Positions 18,027 through 27,479 of a stretch of 64,000 nucleotides of DNA are shown piece by piece. Under the pieces are notes generated by a model. It made no database searches. It had not been told where the DNA came from and was given only the letters and a program-made list of their open reading frames with translations. Position 1 is the first letter of the stretch, and every line of letters starts with the position of its first letter. The stretch spans positions 482,223 to 546,222 of the forward strand of contig NZ_VTUU01000001.1 of assembly GCF_008370345.1 (NCBI RefSeq), read 5' to 3'. The stretch is from Marinobacter salinexigens. Its GTDB lineage: Bacteria; Pseudomonadota; Gammaproteobacteria; Pseudomonadales; Oleiphilaceae. Position numbers and translations under genes: made by a program.

Positions 18027-19318
18027 GCGGCTTTCCTCTCAAACAGTTGACGGAATACGGGGTAAATCTCACCGGCATCCGCTATCTGTTGCATCGCAAA
18101 GCTCTGGGGGAAACGCTCCAGGATCTTCTCGTATTCGTACCAAAGCATCTGGTGGTCTTGGGGCGTAATCTCCACATAAGAATAGTATTGAACCAACGGG
18201 AGAACATGATCTGCCAGGATCTTGCTGCACACCGGCGAGTCGTCATTCCAGTTGTCGCCGTCCGAGGCCTGGGCAGCGTAGATGTTCCATTCTGATGGGG
18301 AATAACGGGACTCGATGATCTTATGCATCAGCTTGAGGGCACTCGACACGATAGTGCCACCAGTCTCCCGGGAATAGAAAAACTCTTCCTCGTCCACCTC
18401 CTTGGCGCTGGTGTGATGGCGAATGAAGACCACATCGATCTTCTTGTAGTTCTTTTTCAGGAACAGATAAAGCAGGATAAAAAAGCGCTTTGCGATGTCC
18501 TTATGCATCTGGGTCATTGAGCCGGACACGTCCATCAGACAGAACATCACCGCACTTGTGGCCGGTTGTGGGTGTTTCTGATGTTGCCGGTACCGAAGGT
18601 CGATTTCGTCAATGAAAGGAATTCGGCGCACATTGGCTTTCAGGCGGGCAATTTCCGCTTCCAGTACCTCGATCTGGTCTTTGTGACTGAAGGCTGCATC
18701 CAGGTCATCCGGTGCCGACTTCAGCGCTGCAAGTTGTGCTTCCAGTTCCTTGATTTTCTTTCGCCGTGCCCCGGCCAGGCCAAGCCTGCGGGCGTGTGCC
18801 CCACGCAGCGAACGCACCACATCCAACTTGGCTGGTACACCCTGAGTGGTAAAGCCTGTGCGCACGTACTTGAAGGCTTCGGTGTCCTTGAGCTTCTTGC
18901 GAGCGAGATTGGGTAATTCAAGGTCGTCGAACAGGAAGTCCAGAAACTCTTCCTGAGTAATCTGGAAGGCGAATTCGTCCATGCCTTCGCCATCGGGACT
19001 GGCCTGGCCATCCCCCTGGCCCTGCCCGCCGCCGCCTGGCGGCTTGGCAATGCTGTCACCCGCCAAAAACTCCTGGTTGCCGGGATGGACGACTTCCCGG
19101 CGCCCGCCCTGACCATGGTGAAAAACAGGTTCGTCGATATCCCGGCTGGGAATGCTGACGCTTTCCCCCCGTTCGATATCGGTGATGGAACGCCGCTGGA
19201 CGGCATCCGACACCGCTTTCTTGATGTGGTGCCGGTAACGGCGCAGGAACCGCTCCCGGTTCACCGCGCTTTTGTTTTTACCATTCAGTCGCCGGTCGAC
19301 AATGTGGGTCATGCCCAT
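18023..19318 (-). CDS. yeaH: YeaH/YhbH family DUF444 protein with a VWA-like domain
   Basis: 431 residues (E. coli YeaH about 427). The N-terminus contains [20 protein letters not shown], nearly the E. coli sequence. A Gly-rich linker ([11 protein letters not shown]) follows, then a coiled segment around 175-215 and a von Willebrand A-like domain with the MIDAS start DVSGSMT near residue 267. GGGAG 7 bp upstream supports the first of two close ATGs. Works with the PrkA kinase encoded 20 bp upstream; E. coli YeaG and YeaH act together in the nitrogen starvation response. Function beyond this is unsettled. Confidence 0.93.
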   Translation of the reverse strand: MGMTHIVDRRLNGKNKSAVNRERFLRRYRHHIKKAVSDAVQRRSITDIERGESVSIPSRDIDEPVFHHGQGGRREVVHPGNQEFLAGDSIAKPPGGGGQGQGDGQASPDGEGMDEFAFQITQEEFLDFLFDDLELPNLARKKLKDTEAFKYVRTGFTTQGVPAKLDVVRSLRGAHARRLGLAGARRKKIKELEAQLAALKSAPDDLDAAFSHKDQIEVLEAEIARLKANVRRIPFIDEIDLRYRQHQKHPQPATSAVMFCLMDVSGSMTQMHKDIAKRFFILLYLFLKKNYKKIDVVFIRHHTSAKEVDEEEFFYSRETGGTIVSSALKLMHKIIESRYSPSEWNIYAAQASDGDNWNDDSPVCSKILADHVLPLVQYYSYVEITPQDHQMLWYEYEKILERFPQSFAMQQIADAGEIYPVFRQLFERKAA

Positions 19319-19338
19319 GGTACTGCTCCCGTTGGCCG

Positions 19339-21261
19339 TTAATGGGACTTACGAACACGCAGGTACCACTCTGCCAGCAGGCGTACCTGTTTCTCCGTGT
19401 AGCCTCGATCGACCATCCGTTCGACGAACTGCTTGTGCTTCTTCTGGTCTTCCTGACTTGCTTTCGGGTTGAAGGAAATGACCGGCAGCAAATCCTCGGT
19501 GTTCGAGAACATCTTCTTCTCGATCACGCTGCGCAGCTTCTCGTAGCTGAGCCAGGATGGGTTCCGGCCCTGATTGTTGGCCCGGGCCCGCAGTACAAAG
19601 TTAACCACCTCGTTGCGGAAATCCTTCGGGTTGCTGATGCCAGCTGGCTTCTCGATTTTCTCCAGTTCGTCATTGATGGACGAACGGTCGAGAATTTCGC
19701 CGGTTTCGGGATCCCGGTATTCCTGATCCTGTATCCAGAAATCGGCATAGGTCACGTAGCGATCGAACAGGTTCTGACCGTATTCGCTGTAGCTTTCCAG
19801 ATAGGCTGTCTGGATTTCCTTGCCGATGAACTGAACATAATGAGGGGCCAGGTATTCCTTGATGAAACGCAGGTACTTCTCCTGTATTTCAGTCTGGAAC
19901 TGTTCCTGCTCAATCTGCTTCTCCAGCACATACAGAAGGTGAACGGGGTTGGCAGCGACCTCGCTGGTGTCGAAGTTGAATACCTTGGAGAGAATCTTGA
20001 ATGCAAAACGGGTTGAGAGCCCGTCCATGCCCTCCATCACACCGGCGGAATCCCGGTACTCCTGAATCGATTTGGCCTTCGGGTCGGTATCCTTGATGTT
20101 CTGACCATCGTAAACCCGCATCTTCGAGAATACGCTGGAGTTTTCCGGATCCTTGATGCGCGACAGCACTGAAAACTGAGCCAGCATGTCCAGAGTGTCC
20201 GGCGCACAGGGAGCACCCAACAGGGAACTGTTACTCAGCAGCTTCTTGTAGATTTCCTTCTCTTCGGAAACCCGAACACAATAAGGCACCTTGACGATAT
20301 AGACCCGGTCGAGGAAAGCCTCGTTGTGCTTGTTGTTACGGAACGTCTGCCACTCGGATTCATTGGAGTGAGCCAGAATGACCCCATCAAACGGCACCGA
20401 GCCCATGCCCTCGGTCGTGTTGTAGTTGCCTTCCTGAGTGGCTGTCAGCAGCGGATGAAGCACCTTGATAGGGGCTTTGAACATCTCGACAAATTCCATC
20501 AACCCCTGGTTGGCCTTACACAGGCCACCACTGAAGCTGTAGGCATCCGGATCATCCTGCGAAAAGTCCTCCAGCATCCGGATATTGACCTTACCCACCA
20601 GGGCCGAAATATCCTGGTTGTTGTCATCACCGGGCTCAGTCTTGGAAACCCCGATCTGATCCAGCACCGAGGGATACTTCTTGACCACCCGGAACTTGCT
20701 GATGTCGCCGCCAAACTCGTGCAGGCGTTTCACGGCCCATGGTGACATGATGGACTTGAGGTAACGGGGGGGGATGCCATATTCCTCTTCAAGAATCTGG
20801 GCGTCCTCTTTGGGGTCAAACAGCCCCATCGGCGTCTCGTTGACCGGCGAATCCTTGATAGCGTAGAACGGCACCTTCTGCATGAGCGCCTTGAGCTTCT
20901 CTGCCAGGGATGATTTACCACCACCAACCGGCCCCAATAGGTAGAGAATCTGCTTCTTCTCTTCCAAACCCTGAGCGGCATGACGAAAGAACGAAACAAT
21001 ATTCTCCACAGCATCTTCCATGCCGTAGAACTCGGAGAATTCAGGGTAGCTTTTGATGACCTTGTTGGAAAAGATGCGTGACAGGCGGGGGTCACGGGAG
21101 GTGTCAATGAGTTCTGGTTCGCCGATGGCAATCAACATTCTCTCAGCGGCTGTGGCGTAAGCCGTTTGATCTTTTTTGCAGATCTCCAGGTATTCCTCCA
21201 GGGTGTATTCTTCTTCCTGGGTACTCTCATACCGATCTTTGAAATGCTGCACGATGCTCAT
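19339..21261 (-). CDS. prkA: PrkA/YeaG serine protein kinase
   Basis: 640-residue protein (E. coli YeaG 644) with an AAA-like ATPase domain carrying the P-loop [10 protein letters not shown] near residue 110 and a C-terminal PrkA-specific domain with weak resemblance to cAMP-dependent kinases. Family members phosphorylate serine on a protein partner in vitro and behave as AAA+ proteases in some reports. It heads the prkA-yeaH-spoVR operon. Upstream lies a 530 bp gene-free region with two large palindromic elements; the promoter must be in or before it. Confidence 0.95.
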   Translation of the reverse strand: MSIVQHFKDRYESTQEEEYTLEEYLEICKKDQTAYATAAERMLIAIGEPELIDTSRDPRLSRIFSNKVIKSYPEFSEFYGMEDAVENIVSFFRHAAQGLEEKKQILYLLGPVGGGKSSLAEKLKALMQKVPFYAIKDSPVNETPMGLFDPKEDAQILEEEYGIPPRYLKSIMSPWAVKRLHEFGGDISKFRVVKKYPSVLDQIGVSKTEPGDDNNQDISALVGKVNIRMLEDFSQDDPDAYSFSGGLCKANQGLMEFVEMFKAPIKVLHPLLTATQEGNYNTTEGMGSVPFDGVILAHSNESEWQTFRNNKHNEAFLDRVYIVKVPYCVRVSEEKEIYKKLLSNSSLLGAPCAPDTLDMLAQFSVLSRIKDPENSSVFSKMRVYDGQNIKDTDPKAKSIQEYRDSAGVMEGMDGLSTRFAFKILSKVFNFDTSEVAANPVHLLYVLEKQIEQEQFQTEIQEKYLRFIKEYLAPHYVQFIGKEIQTAYLESYSEYGQNLFDRYVTYADFWIQDQEYRDPETGEILDRSSINDELEKIEKPAGISNPKDFRNEVVNFVLRARANNQGRNPSWLSYEKLRSVIEKKMFSNTEDLLPVISFNPKASQEDQKKHKQFVERMVDRGYTEKQVRLLAEWYLRVRKSH

Positions 21262-21511
21262 AGATGGCCCCTCGCTTGCTCTCTTAAGTCGCTCTCAGTT
21301 CACGCAATATCCCCGTTGCATCGGTTCCGCCGTTCCGGGCGGCTCTGGTTTGGTCATGGGTGGAAGTTATGGATACTTACGACAAGCCGTCCGGCGGCTC
21401 GTTTAATTTGAGCTTAGTTCACGCTCGGAAAGATAGACAGCCGGTGTGTGTATTAGGTTCATTAAAATATGTTATGGGGTGCGTTTTTTTGTTTTTGGTG
21501 GGGGCTGGAAC
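21262..21511. other. Gene-free region upstream of prkA
   Basis: About 250 bp between the prkA start and the first palindromic element. No convincing coding frame or RNA is visible. I looked for a sigma-54 promoter (GG-N10-GC type) on the minus strand, as prkA operons are often stress-controlled, and found none I would defend. The part near 21420-21500 is AT-rich. Confidence 0.5.
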
Positions 21512-21592
21512 GTATGGGGGTACTCTCTGGAAACGGTTGTTGAAACTCGCTGCGCTCAGACAAACAACCATTTCCAGAGAGTACCCCCATAC
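21512..21592. repeat. Palindromic element A1 (family 1)
   Basis: Two 30 bp arms, 21512-21541 and 21563-21592, are inverted copies of each other with a single mismatch. They enclose a 21 bp core (21542-21562, beginning GAAACTCGCTGCGCTCAG). The core is the reverse complement of the core of element A2 at 21704-21724 with one difference, yet the outer arms of the two elements are largely different. The inner arm ends share GTTGTT/AACAAC. There is no T-run on either side, so it is not a standard terminator. Confidence 0.9.
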
Positions 21593-21675
21593 ATTCCGAT
21601 CAGGCATCCGGGAAAACGCCGGATTTGAAATGGGTAAACAGCAGGCCAAGTTGTTAGCCCGGTCAAGGCTGGTAT

Positions 21676-21753
21676 GGGTGGTAGGTCTTTTTAAAAGCTT
21701 GTTTGTCTGAGCGAAGCGAGTTTCAACAAGCCTTTTCAAAAGACCTACCACCC
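21676..21753. repeat. Palindromic element A2 (family 1)
   Basis: Arms 21676-21703 and 21725-21753 are inverted copies with one mismatch and one single-base gap. The 21 bp core 21704-21724 (TGTCTGAGCGAAGCGAGTTT followed by C) matches the reverse complement of the A1 core at 20 of 21 positions. The core itself can form a short GAGCGAAGCGAG-type fold. A1 and A2 therefore sit as an inverted pair 83 bp apart between tpm and prkA, with family-specific cores and element-specific arms. Confidence 0.9.
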
Positions 21754-21791
21754 GTAACAGCCGTAACTCCGCTCAGCGATAGCCGTAACGC

Positions 21792-22445
21792 CTACCGCTT
21801 GGTCAACCGAAATACACTCTCAGTCCCGCCAACAAGCCCCCGCCGCTTGGCAAACAAGTGGTCATTCTCGATCGTATTGGTAATGACATGCTCAATGTCG
21901 TAATCGTCACCGTAGAGCTCCATCACCTCCTCGTCGCTGACGTTGAACGGCGGAGCGCTGATCCGGGTTTTATAGTCGAGGGTCACCAGCAGGATTTTCG
22001 TGCCGTCTGGAATGACCGCTGTCAGATGGTCGACGTATTTTTTCCGCATCTCCGGAGGCAGGGCGATGAGGGCAGCGCGGTCGTAGACCAGACGGATGTT
22101 TTTCAGGTCATCGGGAACCAGTTGGAAAAAGTCGCCGCACCAGAGTTCGAGATCATCGTGGGAGAATTTGGTGAAGGGCTCGCCGGGGTGAACGTTGGCT
22201 TTTTCACTGGCTTCTTCGAAGAAATCCTTGCACGCGATCTCGCTCAGTTCCACACCGATAATCGGGTGGCCGCGATCGTTGAGCCACCACATATCGTGGG
22301 CCTTACCACAGAGCGGAACGAAAACGGCGTCGGTGGAATGTCCGGCCAGGGTTGGCCAGTGGTCATAAAGAAACTGGTTAACGGACCCTTCGTGAAAGCC
22401 GATTTCCGATTTGGCCCACCGTTCATGCCAGAATTCATGTTCCAT
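21792..22445 (-). CDS. tpm: Thiopurine S-methyltransferase
   Basis: 217-residue SAM-dependent methyltransferase of the bacterial TPMT family. The N-terminus (EFWHERWAKSEIGFHEG) and the SAM loop FVPLCGKAHDMWWL near residues 45-58 are family signatures, followed by VIGVELSE-like (IIGVELSE) and VYDRAALIALP. Bacterial TPMT methylates thiopurines and confers tolerance to selenium and tellurium oxyanions in Pseudomonas. The ATG at 22445 has AGGAGG 8 bp upstream; a GTG three codons earlier overlaps that site. Divergent to the hydroxyacid dehydrogenase gene. Confidence 0.93.
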   Translation of the reverse strand: MEHEFWHERWAKSEIGFHEGSVNQFLYDHWPTLAGHSTDAVFVPLCGKAHDMWWLNDRGHPIIGVELSEIACKDFFEEASEKANVHPGEPFTKFSHDDLELWCGDFFQLVPDDLKNIRLVYDRAALIALPPEMRKKYVDHLTAVIPDGTKILLVTLDYKTRISAPPFNVSDEEVMELYGDDYDIEHVITNTIENDHLFAKRRGLVGGTESVFRLTKR

Positions 22446-22518
22446 GATATCCACCTCCTACTTGTTTATTTATGCCAGTCTACCCTAATCTGTCCCGGTC
22501 TGAACTCAGGAGGAAAGT

Positions 22519-23454
22519 ATGAAAGCGGTATTCCTAGATGCGAAAACACTTGGTGATGATGTTGATCTGTCTTCCATTGAAGACGTCACCGGGGGCTTGA
22601 AGAAATATGAGAAAACGGCGCCGGATGAGGTGCTGGAGCGCATCAAGGGCTTTGATACCGTTCTGGTCAATAAAGTGGTCCTCGGTCGGGAACACTTCGA
22701 AGAATGCCCTGAACTCAAGACGATTGCGGTTGTAGCAACCGGCACCAATAACATCGACAAGGTTGCGGCCAAGGACCACGGTGTCGAGGTCCTGAACGTC
22801 ATCAATTATGGTCGTTCTACTGTTGCCCAGCACACCATGGCTCTGATTCTGGCGCTGGCGACACGCTTGTTGGACTACGACCGGGATGTGCGAGCGGGCC
22901 GCTGGGGCAAGAGCGATATGTTCTGCCTGATGGATCACCCGATTCTGGAGCTGGAAGGCCGGACGCTGGGTATTGTGGGTTACGGCGATCTGGGTAAAGG
23001 TGTGATCGAGCGGGCTGAGGCTTTCGGTATGAAAGTCGTGCTGGGGGCCCGCCCGGGCCAGGAAGCGGGTGACGTCGACGGGTACCCGCGTATCCCGCTG
23101 GATGAACTGTTGCCGCAGGTGGATGTACTGTCCCTTCATTGTCTGCTGACCGACGACACAAAGGATATGATCAGCGAGCGGGAACTGAAAATGATGAAGC
23201 CGGATTCCCTGCTGGTTAACACCAGCCGCGGCGGTCTGGTGAACGAGCAGGCGCTGGCGGATGCGCTCAGGGCGGGAGAAATCGGAGGTGCCGGATTTGA
23301 CGTGCTTACCGAGGAACCTCCACGCAACGGTAACCCTCTGCTGGCGGATGACATTCCCAACCTGATCATTACCCCGCATTCAGCCTGGGCAAGCCGGGAA
23401 GCGAGGCAACGTATTGCAGACATCACCGCGAAGAATCTCGCTGCGGTTGGCTGA
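22519..23454 (+). CDS. D-2-hydroxyacid dehydrogenase (glycerate dehydrogenase/hydroxypyruvate reductase type)
   Basis: 311-residue NAD(P)-dependent dehydrogenase. The Rossmann motif GIVGYGDLGKGV is near residue 150; the catalytic Arg is in NTSRGGLVN, the Glu in LTEEPP and the His in ITPHSAW. Length and the RWGKSDMFC segment resemble HprA-like glycerate dehydrogenases, which interconvert hydroxypyruvate and glycerate, but 2-ketoacid reductases share these motifs, so the substrate is uncertain. Strong AGGAGG ribosome site. Followed by a bidirectional terminator shared with the FadL-type gene. Confidence 0.88.
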   Translation: MKAVFLDAKTLGDDVDLSSIEDVTGGLKKYEKTAPDEVLERIKGFDTVLVNKVVLGREHFEECPELKTIAVVATGTNNIDKVAAKDHGVEVLNVINYGRSTVAQHTMALILALATRLLDYDRDVRAGRWGKSDMFCLMDHPILELEGRTLGIVGYGDLGKGVIERAEAFGMKVVLGARPGQEAGDVDGYPRIPLDELLPQVDVLSLHCLLTDDTKDMISERELKMMKPDSLLVNTSRGGLVNEQALADALRAGEIGGAGFDVLTEEPPRNGNPLLADDIPNLIITPHSAWASREARQRIADITAKNLAAVG

Positions 23455-23482
23455 GTCGCGCACACAAAACGCCTTGGCCAGA

Positions 23483-23518
23483 AACAACAAAGCCCCGGTT
23501 TACCGGGGCTTTGTTGTT
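23483..23518. terminator. Bidirectional intrinsic terminator
   Basis: A perfect inverted repeat with 17 bp arms and a 2 bp loop: AACAACAAAGCCCCGGT (23483-23499) and its complement at 23502-23518. The GC stem is flanked by T-rich tails on both strands, so it can end transcription of the dehydrogenase gene (+) and the FadL-type gene (-). Confidence 0.92.
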
Positions 23519-23534
23519 TACGCGATCAGGACGA

Positions 23535-24788
23535 TCAGAAGGTCCAGCCGAGGCTGGCCGAGGCGCCTACCTGATACATTTCCACGGTGATGATCTGGTT
23601 CTGGGCCAGAGGGTTCGCTCCGGAAACCTCTTTGGCCGGCGAGTAGAAAGCCATGCCAGACAATGCCAGGGAGTCCGTGAACTGATGGGTGAATCCACCC
23701 GTAAAGTGCCACTCCTGAACGCCCGGGGCCAGGATGTTGAACAGAACATCCTCGTCCGAAATCGGGCTCTCGCCGTAGCTTACGCCCGCACGCCAGGCGT
23801 GCTCCGGAGTTTGTTGCCATTGCCAGCCAAGCTTCACAATGGTCATGTCATCCCAGCCAAAGCCTGCACCGTCATCGCTACCCAGTTGGGCGGTTTGCAG
23901 GTTGGGCAGCAGCGGGTTCCCGATGCTGTTGATCTCGCTGTAGCGGATGTGCTGAACGTCCAGTAACAACCAGTGGTTTTCGATCCCGGACCAGGCGATC
24001 CCGGCATTGAACATCTGCGGAATGTCGAAATCACCCTGTTCCGCGAACAGGCCGCGGTACTTGTCGAATTCGTTCATCTTCAGGATGTTGCGCCAGCTGA
24101 CACCGCCGCGGAGGGTATCGGTGATCTCGCCCTGCCAGCCGATCTGGTACCCATAGCCCCAAGCATCATCAGTGCCGTTGTTGGACACTGCATCGGGGGC
24201 GGAGGAAAATCCGCTGAAGCTCTGAAGGCCCTTGGCTTCAAAACGCTGGTAGGCAATCACCGGGGATACCCCGATGGCCTGGTTGTCACTGAACTCCCAG
24301 GACCAGGTAGGAGCAATAAACAGCTGCTCCAGGTTCACCCCGGTGCGACCACCGTAGAAAGGACCGCCGGTTCCACCCGGATAGTCGGTGTTCATGCCGC
24401 CGTTGGCAAAGACGGATACACCGAACGTGGTGACCTCTGACAGCTGAGTGTTAAAACCGAAGTGAGGGATGACAAACCCATCCCGACTGCTTTCATAGGT
24501 GCCGGGCTGCAGGGGAAACATATCGCCCTGGGCCGGATTACCATCGACGGTATATTCACGTCGCGGGGAAAAGATCTCGAAACCGCCATCCACGCGGTTG
24601 CCAATAAAGGCCATACCGGCGGGGTTGGTCGCTGCAGTGATGCTGTCCTGAGACAGGGCCGTGCCTGCGCCTGCCATGCCTTTACTGATGGTGCCGTATC
24701 CGTGGCTGAAGTATCCGTTGGTCGCAAACGCGGCTGTCGGTGCCAGTGCAGTGGCTGCAGCGATAGCGAGAGGGAGCGTCAAACGCAT
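23535..24788 (-). CDS. FadL/OmpP1 family outer membrane transporter
   Basis: 417 residues with a signal peptide (cleaved after about AAFA, residue 22) and the FadL N-terminal hatch sequence TNGYFSHGYGTISKGMAGAG, then NPAGMAFIG. The protein ends ASLGWTF with the terminal Phe of beta-barrel proteins. FadL-type channels let hydrophobic compounds (long-chain fatty acids, alkanes, aromatics) pass the outer membrane, fitting a hydrocarbon-using Marinobacter. Monocistronic: it is bounded by a terminator downstream. An 8 bp inverted repeat (TAAAAGTG ... CACTTTTA, 24806-24837) lies in its upstream region. Confidence 0.92.
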   Translation of the reverse strand: MRLTLPLAIAAATALAPTAAFATNGYFSHGYGTISKGMAGAGTALSQDSITAATNPAGMAFIGNRVDGGFEIFSPRREYTVDGNPAQGDMFPLQPGTYESSRDGFVIPHFGFNTQLSEVTTFGVSVFANGGMNTDYPGGTGGPFYGGRTGVNLEQLFIAPTWSWEFSDNQAIGVSPVIAYQRFEAKGLQSFSGFSSAPDAVSNNGTDDAWGYGYQIGWQGEITDTLRGGVSWRNILKMNEFDKYRGLFAEQGDFDIPQMFNAGIAWSGIENHWLLLDVQHIRYSEINSIGNPLLPNLQTAQLGSDDGAGFGWDDMTIVKLGWQWQQTPEHAWRAGVSYGESPISDEDVLFNILAPGVQEWHFTGGFTHQFTDSLALSGMAFYSPAKEVSGANPLAQNQIITVEMYQVGASASLGWTF

Positions 24789-24805
24789 GATGGAACACCT
24801 GTAAG

Positions 24806-24837
24806 TAAAAGTGGGTCATTCATATGGCGCACTTTTA
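24806..24837 (-). promoter_or_regulatory. Inverted repeat upstream of the FadL-type gene
   Basis: TAAAAGTG (24806-24813) and CACTTTTA (24830-24837) form a perfect 8 bp inverted repeat with a 16 bp spacer, 18-49 bp upstream of the start codon at 24788. It could be an operator or a leader hairpin. No known regulator motif is recognised. Confidence 0.3.
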
Positions 24838-24988
24838 TACAGGAATTCGGTTATAAAAAGAAGTTACAAAAGTTGATATGGTTATATTGTCTTATTGGGC
24901 CTCGCAAAAAAATACCAATCAGCCATACTCTGTTTTGCCGGGTATCTGGCTGATAACCTGTATAAAACACTGACACACAGGATGTTGC

Positions 24989-26347
24989 GTGGCTTCTTCC
25001 CAACTGAAAGAACGACTTCAGGCCGCTGAAGACTGGATCCTCTCCAACCCTAACCCGCCTTCGAGTTGGCCATGGACATGGCTATACAAAGTGGGGAGGA
25101 CGGCGTACGCCATGGTCCGGGATGTTGTCAGTGGTCAGCTTACCCTGCACGCCATGAGTCTGGTGTATACAACGCTGCTCAGCATTGTGCCCTTGCTCGC
25201 ACTCAGCTTCTCGGTGTTGAAAGCGCTGGGGGTGCACCAGCGAATGGAACCGTTTTTGTTCCAGTTTTTTCAGCCGATGGGCCCCCAGGGCATCGAGGTT
25301 GCGGAAAAGATTCTCGGTTTCGTGGATAACATGAAGGTGGGGGTCCTCGGCTCGGTGGGTCTGGCACTGCTGGTCTACACGGTAGTGTCGCTGCTGCAGA
25401 AGATCGAACGGTCGTTCAATATGATCTGGCGTGTGCCGGATATGCGGTCGATGAGCCAGCGGTTCAGCAATTACCTGAGTGTGATCATGGTCGGCCCGCT
25501 ACTGATGGTGTCGGCCATCGGGGTCAGTGCCACGATCTTTTCCTCGACGGCGGTTCAGGCGTTGCTTGAAATCGAGCCGTTTGGTTCGTTGATTGTTGCT
25601 GTGAGCAGCTTTACGCCGTTTTTCCTGGTGGTGGGCGCTTTCACGTTTGTGTATGTCTTCATGCCCAATACGCGGGTCAAGCTTCGCTATGCCTTTGTGG
25701 GCGGTCTGATTGCAGGTGTTTCATGGCAGGCTGGGGGCATGTTGTTCGCCTCCTTTGTGGCGGGCTCTGCAAAATACGCCGCGATCTATTCCAGCTTTGC
25801 CATTGGCATCATTCTGCTGATCTGGACTTACCTGAACTGGATGATTCTGTTGCTCGGGGCCAGCCTGGCCTTCTATCTGCAAAACCCGGGGGCTGTCTCC
25901 AAGCGTCGGGAGGTGCAGCTGGCGCCGGAACTCCAGGAAAAAGTGGCAATCGCGCTGATGTGGCTGGTGGCCAAGCCGTTCCACGACGGGGAGGAGGCAC
26001 CGCAGCAGGAAGTTCTCGAACACCAGATGCGGGTGCCAGGGGAGGTGACGCGAGGGGTGAGCGATAAACTCATTCGCGCCGGCCTGCTGAGCCTGGCGGG
26101 CCGGAATGGGGATCACCTTGTGCCGGGGAGAACCCTTGACCGCATTACCGTAGAAGACGTGCTACGGGTGGTTCGCAGGGACGAAGACCGGATTGTGGAT
26201 CGCCTGCCCCGAGGTGTGCCGATGGAGCGACTACAGGTTACCAGCTCCGGTCTGACGGTGACATTTTCTGAACTGCTACGGGACCCGAACGCCAGTGCTG
26301 CCTCAGGAATGGGTGCCGAACTTGCGGCTCAGGCCGAGGATGACTGA
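24989..26347 (+). CDS. YihY/UPF0761 (BrkB) family inner membrane protein
   Basis: 452 residues starting with GTG at 24989 behind AGGA. Six hydrophobic helices occupy about residues 45-295 (LTLHAMSLVYTTLLSIVPLLAL, LVYTVVSLLQKIERSFN and the AAIYSSFAIGIILLIWTYLNW block are hallmarks). The C-terminal ~150 residues are soluble and longer than in E. coli YihY (290), resembling the extended form found in pseudomonads, perhaps a winged-helix fold. Once annotated as RNase BN in error; function unknown. The 3' end overlaps the converging HDOD gene by 19 bp. Confidence 0.88.
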   Translation: MASSQLKERLQAAEDWILSNPNPPSSWPWTWLYKVGRTAYAMVRDVVSGQLTLHAMSLVYTTLLSIVPLLALSFSVLKALGVHQRMEPFLFQFFQPMGPQGIEVAEKILGFVDNMKVGVLGSVGLALLVYTVVSLLQKIERSFNMIWRVPDMRSMSQRFSNYLSVIMVGPLLMVSAIGVSATIFSSTAVQALLEIEPFGSLIVAVSSFTPFFLVVGAFTFVYVFMPNTRVKLRYAFVGGLIAGVSWQAGGMLFASFVAGSAKYAAIYSSFAIGIILLIWTYLNWMILLLGASLAFYLQNPGAVSKRREVQLAPELQEKVAIALMWLVAKPFHDGEEAPQQEVLEHQMRVPGEVTRGVSDKLIRAGLLSLAGRNGDHLVPGRTLDRITVEDVLRVVRRDEDRIVDRLPRGVPMERLQVTSSGLTVTFSELLRDPNASAASGMGAELAAQAEDD

Positions 26348-27372
26348 CTGTTATTCTGCAGCATGGTTTTGATTATCCCGTGAATCTGCTCGATCTGGCT
26401 TGGCGGCAGCTGGACGATTCTGGCAAGGTCCTCATCACTGAGGTTGCGCTGCCGGGCGTGACGAAGCACTTCCCGGGTACCGATGACCATGCCGTCGGCC
26501 AGCGGTGTGTGCTGCATGCCGGGCACCGGACGTTCAGCCGCCATCAGTGAGGCATGGAACTTCGGGGGCAGGCTCCACTCGTTGGCAAGAAGCTGGCAAA
26601 CCGTCCAGTGATAGCGTGCCATAGCATGGTGGATCAGTGCAGGGCCAGGTGGTGTACCATCCGGGAGAACCTTGCTGATGCGCTGGAGTTCCCGGTACAC
26701 AATGATGTAGCTGAGTGCGGGCAACAGTCCCACCATGAACAGGGAACTGCTGTCTGCGCCCTGCAACCTGCCAATCTGTTCTGAGGATCGGGCGCAGGTT
26801 AATCCCCAGCGCCAGACCCGTTGCGCGAAAAGCGCCTCCCGGCTGTTCCGGGCGGCCATCATCGGTCGCATTATGGCTGCGGAAATAACATTGCGGATGC
26901 CGTTGATCCCCAGCATGAAGACGGCCTGATCTACGGATTCGATGGTGTGTTCACTGGTGCGGAAATAGGGGCTGTTGGCAATCTGGAGAAGCTGATCGGT
27001 AAGCGCTGGATCTCGCAGGATAATGTCGGTCAGCTCCTGGCGGTCGGTGGTTTCGTCGGACAGCGCCCGCATCAGCATCGGCAAGCTGAGAGGCTGCCGG
27101 GGCAGCTCCTCCATGTGCCTGTTGTTCAACCGGTTGAGCAGCTCATCCAGTATTGCGGTGGCAGTGCTCGAGTCTTTACGAATGTCGGACGGCTCTGCAT
27201 CAAGTAGCCAGCAGAACAGATGCTCTTCCAGTTGCCGGGCGAGCTGATGACTCGTATCCGCGTTGGCTTCCTGACGGTGGCCTGCGGGATTGAAGAGTCG
27301 TGTTTCTTTTGCTAATGGTTTCGCGGGCTTGCTGGCAAACAGGCCTGAAATCCAGGAAAAAAAGCCTGGCAT
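26329..27372 (-). CDS. HDOD domain protein
   Basis: 347-residue cytoplasmic protein. After a basic N-terminal tail comes an HDOD domain (about 90-290) with LPMLMRALSDETTDRQELTD, the LTDQLLQIANSPYF block and VDQAVFMLGINGIRNV, all typical. HDOD is a catalytically dead relative of HD phosphohydrolases, used in signalling and motility regulation. No attached GGDEF, EAL or receiver domain is present. Monocistronic in this view. Its last 19 bp overlap the converging YihY-type gene. Confidence 0.85.
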   Translation of the reverse strand: MPGFFSWISGLFASKPAKPLAKETRLFNPAGHRQEANADTSHQLARQLEEHLFCWLLDAEPSDIRKDSSTATAILDELLNRLNNRHMEELPRQPLSLPMLMRALSDETTDRQELTDIILRDPALTDQLLQIANSPYFRTSEHTIESVDQAVFMLGINGIRNVISAAIMRPMMAARNSREALFAQRVWRWGLTCARSSEQIGRLQGADSSSLFMVGLLPALSYIIVYRELQRISKVLPDGTPPGPALIHHAMARYHWTVCQLLANEWSLPPKFHASLMAAERPVPGMQHTPLADGMVIGTREVLRHARQRNLSDEDLARIVQLPPSQIEQIHGIIKTMLQNNSQSSSA

Positions 27373-27479
27373 CCGATGCCTCCGGGCCGATCAGTCGTGG
27401 GTAATGCATCCAATTCAACGCAGTATAGTAATTAGCTACACTATTTTATAGATGCTAACCGGCTTGATCCCCGGACTGC

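Noticed and set aside
21512..21753. Rho-independent terminators
   Set aside because: The arms are long enough, but no T-run follows, and the shared cores with element-specific arms are not explained by termination alone.
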